DNA from: Fidelibacterota bacterium TCS55
Lineage (GTDB): Bacteria > Fidelibacterota > Marinisomatia > Marinisomatales > TCS55
DNA length: 36,738 nt
Reading direction: 5' to 3'
Assembly (NCBI GenBank): GCA_001577025.1
Contig: LSCF01000008.1
Span: 1 to 36,738 of the forward strand
In this document: positions 31,313 to 36,738 of the stretch, in pieces
Position numbering within the stretch: position 1 is the stretch's first letter
Layout of the letters: each line of letters starts with the position of its first letter
Program-made: the position numbers and the translations under genes
The notes under the pieces: generated by a model
The model's database searches: none
What the model saw: the letters and a program-made list of their open reading frames with translations, nothing else
Told to the model about the DNA's origin: nothing

Positions 31313-32299
31313 ATGAAATTTGCAACCTACTTACAGGAAAAAGAATCAGAATCGCGATTTGGTTTTAAAAAAGAAAATTACATCATTGATATAACCAGAG
31401 CTGCTCAATGGGCCAGCGAAGTAAAGGATGATCCTAAATTTTTGGAAATTCCCGCCACGCTGAAAGAAGCCCTAGGGGATTGGAAAACACATTTTACCAA
31501 ACTCAAAGAATTGGAAACATTACTTGGAAAGAATGACTTTCAATCTCAATCAACCAATGGAGCATCCATTGCAGTCTTGGAAGAAGAAGTGCAATTGCTT
31601 TCTCCCATACCAAATCCTCAATCCTTTCGGGATTTTTATGCCTTTGAACAACACGTTCGTTCTGCACGAAAGCTCCGCGGTCTGGATATGCACCCTGATT
31701 GGTTCAAGATTGCCATTTTTTATTTTTCCAACCCGGCAGCTCTATACGGACATGGAGAAGAGATCCCATATCCTCGCGCTACGGAAGAATTAGATTTTGA
31801 GCTTGAGTTTGCTGTAGTGATTGCCAATGGCGGTTCCGATATCTCTGAAAAAGATGGGGACAAATATATTGCTGGTTATATGATCTGTAATGATTGGTCA
31901 GCCCGAGATCTGCAGAGGGAGGAAATGGCCATGAGCCTTGGCCCGGCAAAAGGTAAAGATTTCGCCTCAAGCTTTGGACCTTACCTGGTCACGCCTGATG
32001 AACTGGAAGATGCGTGGGGAGATGACGGCAAACTTCACCTAAGAATGACATGCCATGTTAATGGCAAACTGATTTCTGATGGAAATACCAACGATTTGTA
32101 TCATCCATTCACCAAAATGATCGAGCGAGCATCAATGAATGCAAATCTTCTTCCTGGAGATATATTAGGATCTGGAACGGTTGGTACTGGCTGCATTCTA
32201 GAGCTCCGTCCGGAAAATACAGGTGGATGGATCAAGAAAGGCGATGTGGTTAGAATGGAGGTGGAACGATTGGGTGTTTTAGAAAATAAGATTGTGTAA
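31313..32299 (+). CDS. fah: Fumarylacetoacetate hydrolase family protein
   Basis: A 328-residue FAH-family protein. Metal-site residues are in LDFELEFAVVI (the E-x-E pair) and CNDWSARDLQ (Asp); GPAKGKDFASSFGP carries the conserved Lys, and GSGTVGTGC is the late substrate loop. DFYAFEQHVRSARKLRG is the typical bacterial version of the substrate lid. In this operon the expected reaction is fumarylacetoacetate to fumarate and acetoacetate, the last step of tyrosine degradation. The superfamily also includes other diketone hydrolases, so the substrate rests on context. It lies between HPPD and homogentisate dioxygenase. Confidence 0.88.
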   Translation: MKFATYLQEKESESRFGFKKENYIIDITRAAQWASEVKDDPKFLEIPATLKEALGDWKTHFTKLKELETLLGKNDFQSQSTNGASIAVLEEEVQLLSPIPNPQSFRDFYAFEQHVRSARKLRGLDMHPDWFKIAIFYFSNPAALYGHGEEIPYPRATEELDFELEFAVVIANGGSDISEKDGDKYIAGYMICNDWSARDLQREEMAMSLGPAKGKDFASSFGPYLVTPDELEDAWGDDGKLHLRMTCHVNGKLISDGNTNDLYHPFTKMIERASMNANLLPGDILGSGTVGTGCILELRPENTGGWIKKGDVVRMEVERLGVLENKIV

Positions 32300-32379
32300 A
32301 ATTTGCACTTAAATAGAAAGGTTGCAGAGATCATAAATATTATTGTTGCTAAATTTTGTGAACTCCGTGGATAAATAAT

Positions 32380-33528
32380 ATGCCATTTTATCAAAAAAGG
32401 GGAGAAATCCCGAACAAACGCCATATCCAATTCCGAGATGACTCCGGGAATCTTTACTGGGAAGAACTTATTAGCCGAGAAGGATTCAGCCATGTCTATT
32501 CCAACGTATATCATATCCACCCTCCCACCGCCGTAGAAGCTGTGGGCGAAATGAAAAAGATTAAATTAAATTCTGCAGATCAAACTCATCGTCACCATCA
32601 CATTCGCACGGCAAATGTATCATCTAATGGAGATGCAATTTCGTCTCGAATTCCCTTATTTTTTAATTCTGATGTAGTGATTTCTAAAGCACATGTGACA
32701 GATTCCATGACATCTCTTTACAGAAATGGGCATGCAGATGAAGTACTATTTATTCACCATGGCTCAGGCACATTTAAATCCAATTTTGGAAATATGGACT
32801 TGAAGCCGGGAGATTATGTCGTGCTCCCTCGTGGCGTCATTTGGCAAATTGATGTAACAGATCCAATGCGAGTTCTTGTTACAGAATCCACTAGCCCCGT
32901 GGAAACACCCACACGATATCGGAATAAATTTGGCCAACTGTTAGAACATTCTCCTTTTGCCGAACGTGATTTTCGCACACCTGATTTTATAGCCCCAGTT
33001 ACAGATACTCCAATTGAAGTAGAAGTAAAACTCCAGAACGGCATCCAGACCTATGGCTATGAGCACCATCCTTTTGATATCGTGGGATGGGATGGTTATT
33101 ACTATCCTTACATTTTTAACATTAATGATTTTATGCCTATTACTGGAAAGATTCACCAGCCGCCGCCGGTGCATCAAACTTTTCAGGGTCAGGGTTTTGT
33201 AATTTGCTCCTTCGTTCCGCGTTTATTTGATTATCATAGTGAATCTGTACCGGCACCTTATGCCCATAGCAATGTGGATTCTGATGAGATTTTATATTAC
33301 GTGGAAGGGAATTTTATGAGCCGTAAGGGTATCGAAGAAGAATCAATTTCCTACCACCCCATGGGATTGCCTCATGGTCCCCAACCGGGAAAAATTGAAG
33401 AATCACTTGGGGCTAAAGAAACGAACGAACTGGCAGTAATGATTGATACATTTAATCCGCTGAACATGACAGAGGCAGCCCTAAGTATAGATAATAAAGA
33501 TTATCCTTATTCCTGGAAAGAATCATGA
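32380..33528 (+). CDS. hmgA: Homogentisate 1,2-dioxygenase
   Basis: A 382-residue cupin-fold homogentisate dioxygenase, shorter than the roughly 440-residue proteobacterial and human forms but typical for Bacteroidetes-like versions. The probable iron ligands are His296 (YAHSNVDSDE), the acidic residue Asp302/Glu303 and His332 (LPHGPQPG). Also visible are an N-terminal cupin (VLFIHHGSGTFKS, LKPGDYVVLPRG) and the DIVGWDGYYYPYIFN segment. It opens homogentisate to maleylacetoacetate. Its stop overlaps the flavin reductase start by ATGA. Confidence 0.95.
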   Translation: MPFYQKRGEIPNKRHIQFRDDSGNLYWEELISREGFSHVYSNVYHIHPPTAVEAVGEMKKIKLNSADQTHRHHHIRTANVSSNGDAISSRIPLFFNSDVVISKAHVTDSMTSLYRNGHADEVLFIHHGSGTFKSNFGNMDLKPGDYVVLPRGVIWQIDVTDPMRVLVTESTSPVETPTRYRNKFGQLLEHSPFAERDFRTPDFIAPVTDTPIEVEVKLQNGIQTYGYEHHPFDIVGWDGYYYPYIFNINDFMPITGKIHQPPPVHQTFQGQGFVICSFVPRLFDYHSESVPAPYAHSNVDSDEILYYVEGNFMSRKGIEEESISYHPMGLPHGPQPGKIEESLGAKETNELAVMIDTFNPLNMTEAALSIDNKDYPYSWKES

Positions 33529-34145
33529 TCTTAGACCCAAATGAAATTCCTTTTCAGGAAACACATAAACTTATGATCGGGTCCATAGTGCCTCGACCCA
33601 TCGCTTTTGTTTCCACTCAATCCAAAGATGGCAAAAATAATGTTGCCCCATTCTCATACTTCAATGGTGTCTGTTCTAAACCTCCAACAATTATGTTCGC
33701 CCCAGCACGACGAGGTTGGGATGGCGAAGAAAAGGATACGCTGATTAACATCCGGGACACGGAAGAATTTGTGGTCAATATAGTGTCCGAATCCTTTGCA
33801 GAAAAAATGGTTATGTGTGCCACGGACTTCGATTCAGATGTGGATGAATTTGAAATCTCCGGACTGAACACAGCCGATTCTCAAAAAATAAAACCACCCC
33901 GAGTCGAAGAAGCGAAAATCAGCTTTGAATGCAAATTGAACCAAATTGTAGAAATTGGTGATGGAAGTGCAGGAAGTGGATTTGTGGTCATCGGAACCAT
34001 TGTTCTTTTTCATATAGATGATGATATATATGATAATGGTCGCATTCTTTTGAATCAACTGAAACCCCTGGGGAGACTCGCAGGAAACTGGTATACCCGG
34101 TTAACGGATACATTAAAAATTGTTCGAAAGGTAAAACCGGACTAA
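33525..34145 (+). CDS. Flavin reductase family protein (FMN-binding split barrel)
   Basis: A 206-residue protein of the flavin reductase / DIM6-NTAB group. The split-barrel features are LMIGSIVPRPIAFVSTQSKDG at the start, NNVAPFSYFNGVCSKPPTIMF for FMN contacts, and DTLINIRDTEEFVVNIVSE. The family binds FMN and sometimes supplies reduced flavin to monooxygenases. It overlaps hmgA by 4 nt and so is a true member of the tyrosine operon, although HPPD and homogentisate dioxygenase need no flavin; its role in the pathway is unclear. Confidence 0.88.
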   Translation: MILDPNEIPFQETHKLMIGSIVPRPIAFVSTQSKDGKNNVAPFSYFNGVCSKPPTIMFAPARRGWDGEEKDTLINIRDTEEFVVNIVSESFAEKMVMCATDFDSDVDEFEISGLNTADSQKIKPPRVEEAKISFECKLNQIVEIGDGSAGSGFVVIGTIVLFHIDDDIYDNGRILLNQLKPLGRLAGNWYTRLTDTLKIVRKVKPD

Positions 34146-34155
34146 TCCTACAAAT

Positions 34156-34196
34156 AAAAAACCCCGCTTAGAATCAATAAAGCTCCAATCGGGTTA
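34156..34196 (-). terminator. Minus-strand terminator-like hairpin with alternative pairing
   Basis: On the minus strand AACCC (34191-34195) pairs with GGGTT, with a partly paired interior (G-C and TT/AA after a bulge), followed by TTTTTT (34156-34161). Upstream, GGGTTA at 34205-34210 can pair perfectly with TAACCC at 34191-34196, which would compete with the terminator. No minus-strand gene ends nearby; the closest is the sulfatase, 1.0 kb away. On the plus strand there is no T-run, so it does not look like a terminator for the tyrosine operon. Confidence 0.4.
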
Positions 34197-34296
34197 TGAG
34201 GCCCATCTAACCCCCTCCTATACCCAAACATAATTAATATCACGATGAAAATAGAAAACTCCGCAATTTTGGGATTTTTCTTAATTAATTTTTTAC

Positions 34297-35223
34297 ATGA
34301 AAACCAAACTTCAAAAACGAATTTATAAAGCCCAGTGCATAGGAAATGTTGAACCCATTGAACATATGGTTCCTTACCCCAATCTTCGCGCTTTGGTGGA
34401 TGGACAGAATGTAAAGTATGGCGAAAAGATGGTGTATGGAGATTTGGGCCTTACATCAGATAAAGTATATCGCCTGGCCCAACAAACGGCCAATTGGCTG
34501 GTGGCCGAAGGTGTTCAACCCAAGGATAGAATTCTCATCGATCAATTGCCTTTCCCCCAATGTGAAATCCTTGCTTTTGGTATTTGGACTTTGGGCGCAT
34601 CTATGGTGCTCACCAGTGAAGGTGACTTAGATGTCGCCATCCCATTAACAAAGCCAACCATGACCATCACAAGCGAAACCGATTATTTCGAGAAGATTAA
34701 ATCGTTTTCTGAAGATCACAATCCCACATTCAAACCACTATTGGCCGATGAGGCCATGGTATTTTGGGATTCAGAAAAGGGCATTCAACTCAGTCATTAT
34801 AATCTATTGGTGAATGCCAACGGGATCCAGCATGCTATTGATTTATATGAGGATCAAACCTATTATACCCAACTCCAGCCCAATTCCATGGCGTGGGTAA
34901 TTTTACAAACCATGTTGCCATTATATACGGGTGCACCACTTACTTCCGATAATCCTGATATGACATTGGGAACTGCCGCAGACGATTTTGAAATCCAATG
35001 GCATTGGGATACTTTAGATGAGACGTCGCCACCATCACTCTACACCTGCAACGAGAATACGGCTTTTCTCTCTATGAATAAAATGCCCATTCATTTAACC
35101 GCTATGAACGATGATACTCGCCCTTCTTTAATTTCCGGGCATTCGGTCATGATGGGTTATTTAGAAGATGAACGGAATGAAAAGGTATTTCAAAAAGATG
35201 CTTTGAAAATCAAAGCATCTTAA
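34297..35223 (+). CDS. Truncated, degenerate ANL (AMP-binding) superfamily protein
   Basis: A 308-residue protein related to acyl-CoA synthetases. N-terminal features match the ANL fold: KMVYGDLGLTSDKVYRLAQQTANWL (residues 44-68, the usual ltY.eL helix) and FGIWTLGASMVLT (94-106). The P-loop region is collapsed to FWDSEKGIQLSHYNLL (156-171): the TSGTTGxPKG motif is missing while the SHxNLL helix is kept. ISGHSVMMGYLEDERNEKVF (279-298) matches the later GP.vm.GY strand. There is no YGxTE motif, hinge Asp or C-terminal lysine domain, so ATP-dependent activity is unlikely. It lies 151 nt after the flavin reductase; a regulatory or binding role is possible. Confidence 0.7.
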   Translation: MKTKLQKRIYKAQCIGNVEPIEHMVPYPNLRALVDGQNVKYGEKMVYGDLGLTSDKVYRLAQQTANWLVAEGVQPKDRILIDQLPFPQCEILAFGIWTLGASMVLTSEGDLDVAIPLTKPTMTITSETDYFEKIKSFSEDHNPTFKPLLADEAMVFWDSEKGIQLSHYNLLVNANGIQHAIDLYEDQTYYTQLQPNSMAWVILQTMLPLYTGAPLTSDNPDMTLGTAADDFEIQWHWDTLDETSPPSLYTCNENTAFLSMNKMPIHLTAMNDDTRPSLISGHSVMMGYLEDERNEKVFQKDALKIKAS

Positions 35224-36738
35224 TTTGTTGAAGTAATAATCGAATCTTGAAGTTGAGTCTGTAATTTATATAACTCATTTTTTACCACATTGATTTCTGA
35301 CTCATAATTCGGGTCATTATAGATATTATATAATTCATTGGGATCATTTTTCAGATCATAAAATTCCCAAGCATCAATATCATCGTAAAAGTGAATAAGC
35401 TTAAAACGGTCCGTTCTAATACCGTAGTGCTTCTTTACAAAATGCCACCCATGTGGGAATTCGAAATAATGATAATACATCGATTCACGCCATTTAGTTT
35501 TTTGCCTACCATATACCAGATTCTTCATAGAATACCCTTGCATACTTTTGGGTATTTGTAGTCCTGCGAAATCGAGTAATGTTGGAGCAAAATCAACATT
35601 AAGTACAATTTCATCTAATTCCTGCTGTGGCTTAATTGCTTTTGGATATCTCATTACCAAGGGCATGCTTAAAGATTCTTCATACATGAATCGTTTATCA
35701 AACCAACCATGCTCCCCTAGGTAGAATCCTTGATCAGATGTATAAATGACTATTGTATTATCTGCCAAATCATTCTCTTCTAAATAATCTAAAATTCTAC
35801 CAACACTTTCATCTACAGAAAGAATCGTACCTAAATAATCCTCCAAGTAACGCTGTAATTTCCATTTGAGCAGATCTTTTCCTTTTAGTTTTGCTTCACG
35901 ATAATTCACACTAATGGAATCATAATATGCTTCCCATATTTTTCTTTGGTCTTCATTCATCCATTCCCTATATGAATCCCGAATCATTCCAGAAACTTTC
36001 CCACTTCCACCGCTTCCAGTTTCTTTTTCGATATCTTCAGGCCGTAATTTCATATCCCAAGTCAAAAACATATTATCAATTCGCATATCAGAATCGACCG
36101 CAGCTGATGTTCGTGAAGAATAATCATCATAAAATGTTTCAGGAATTGGAAATGTTTTTCCCTTGAAGGCTCCAAGGTGTTTCAGATTGGGCATCCAATT
36201 TCTGTGTGGTGCTTTATGGTGCATTAGCATAGCAAATGGTTTACTATGGTCACGGCTATTTAGCGTTTCAATGGCCAAATCAGTAATGACATCTGTCACA
36301 TAACCTGAAATATTTTTCTCACCAGATTCATCAATGATTAATGGATTATAATATTCACCTTGGCCTTTAAGTACTTTCCATGTATCAAATCCAGTCGGTT
36401 CACTTTTCAGATGCCATTTTCCAATCATAGATGTTTCATACCCTGCTTCTTGGAGCAATTTTGGAAAGGTTTCCTGCCCACCATCAAAAACCTGACTATT
36501 ATCCAAAACACCATTTAAATGACTGTACTTTCCAGTTAATAAAACGGCTCGGCTGGGTGCGCAAATTGAGTTTGTAACAAAACTGTTATTGAACCGAACA
36601 CCTTCATGTGCAATTCTATCAATATTCGGTGTTGCCACTAAATTACTGCCATAGGCACTTATTGCCCGCTCCGAGTGATCATCACTCATAATAAAAATTA
36701 TATTCGGTTTTCTAGATGCAGTTAATTCACATGATAGA
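35220..36738 (-). CDS. Sulfatase (type I Cys), 5' end cut by window edge
   Basis: The frame is open to the right edge, and the visible part starts LSCELTASRKPNIIFI followed by MSDDH. LSC looks like a lipobox, so this is probably a lipoprotein; the Met at 36687-36689 lies inside the conserved NIIFIMSDDH strand and is not the start. SICAPSRAVLLTGK carries CxPSR, the formylglycine site of type I sulfatases. MHHKAPHRNW and YTSDQGFYLGEHGWFDKR hold further metal and sulfate-binding residues. It removes sulfate esters, probably from sulfated glycans, in the periplasm or on the surface, and needs an FGE encoded elsewhere. Its stop shares TTAA with the stop of the convergent ANL-like gene. Confidence 0.93.
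   Translation of the reverse strand, partial: LSCELTASRKPNIIFIMSDDHSERAISAYGSNLVATPNIDRIAHEGVRFNNSFVTNSICAPSRAVLLTGKYSHLNGVLDNSQVFDGGQETFPKLLQEAGYETSMIGKWHLKSEPTGFDTWKVLKGQGEYYNPLIIDESGEKNISGYVTDVITDLAIETLNSRDHSKPFAMLMHHKAPHRNWMPNLKHLGAFKGKTFPIPETFYDDYSSRTSAAVDSDMRIDNMFLTWDMKLRPEDIEKETGSGGSGKVSGMIRDSYREWMNEDQRKIWEAYYDSISVNYREAKLKGKDLLKWKLQRYLEDYLGTILSVDESVGRILDYLEENDLADNTIVIYTSDQGFYLGEHGWFDKRFMYEESLSMPLVMRYPKAIKPQQELDEIVLNVDFAPTLLDFAGLQIPKSMQGYSMKNLVYGRQKTKWRESMYYHYFEFPHGWHFVKKHYGIRTDRFKLIHFYDDIDAWEFYDLKNDPNELYNIYNDPNYESEINVVKNELYKLQTQLQDSIITSTN

Noticed and set aside
1-36738. CRISPR arrays, IS elements, toxin-antitoxin or phage-defence genes
   Set aside because: No regularly spaced repeats, transposase motifs or typical defence-gene pairs were seen on either strand.

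Overview
The window reads as AT-rich (about 40% GC) chromosomal DNA from a Gram-negative marine-type bacterium of the FCB group. The best guess is Candidatus Marinimicrobia (SAR406, Neomarinimicrobiota) or a close relative. The basis is family content: a TonB receptor with an N-terminal carboxypeptidase-regulatory domain next to a DUF4249 lipoprotein, a CBM9/DUF5916 barrel protein, a Big_5-type Ig-like lipoprotein, DUF885 and M20D peptidases with export signals, and an EF-G paralogue. No rRNA or ribosomal-protein marker is present, so this placement is inference. I see no phage, IS, CRISPR or integrase.

Layout: bases 1-28520 are almost entirely minus strand, 28665-35223 is a plus-strand operon, and 35220 to the right edge is a minus-strand sulfatase. 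(a) 1-1822: start of an FAD oxidoreductase, lipocalin, START-like protein and DUF2878, a tightly packed membrane-lipid type cluster. (b) 1892-10814: secreted amidohydrolase, DUF5916 outer-membrane protein, NSS Na+/amino-acid symporter, DUF885 metallopeptidase lipoprotein, small lipoprotein and a PLP aminotransferase, which looks like peptide and amino-acid scavenging. (c) 10833-11686: GIY-YIG protein, glutaredoxin and a 32-residue membrane protein followed by a terminator. (d) 11827-16355: Spy-like protein, TonB receptor, DUF4249, MsrB and an Arg-rich mini-ORF. (e) 16406-19909: a large zincin/propeller/barrel protein preceded by a terminated structured RNA with its own promoter, a decayed GIY-YIG gene and tRNA-Asn. 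(f) 19976-28520: SSS symporter with a two-helix partner, HIT protein, EF-G-like GTPase, an unknown 89-residue protein, mannose-1-phosphate guanylyltransferase, Ig-like lipoprotein and SfsA. (g) 28665-34145: an Lrp/AsnC regulator heading a homogentisate-route tyrosine catabolic operon (aminotransferase, HPPD, FAH-family hydrolase, homogentisate dioxygenase, flavin reductase), followed by a degenerate acyl-CoA-synthetase-like protein.

How it fits together: the exported peptidases, the NSS and SSS transporters, the aminotransferases and the homogentisate operon suggest a heterotroph that degrades peptides and amino acids and oxidises tyrosine to fumarate and acetoacetate, plus sulfated-glycan use through the sulfatase. 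The most unusual items are the compact ANL-like protein without an ATP P-loop or C-terminal domain, the structured RNA at 19320-19433, the convergent gene pair sharing its stop codons with a distant minus-strand terminator, and the zincin/propeller/barrel fusion. Both edge genes are truncated by the window.
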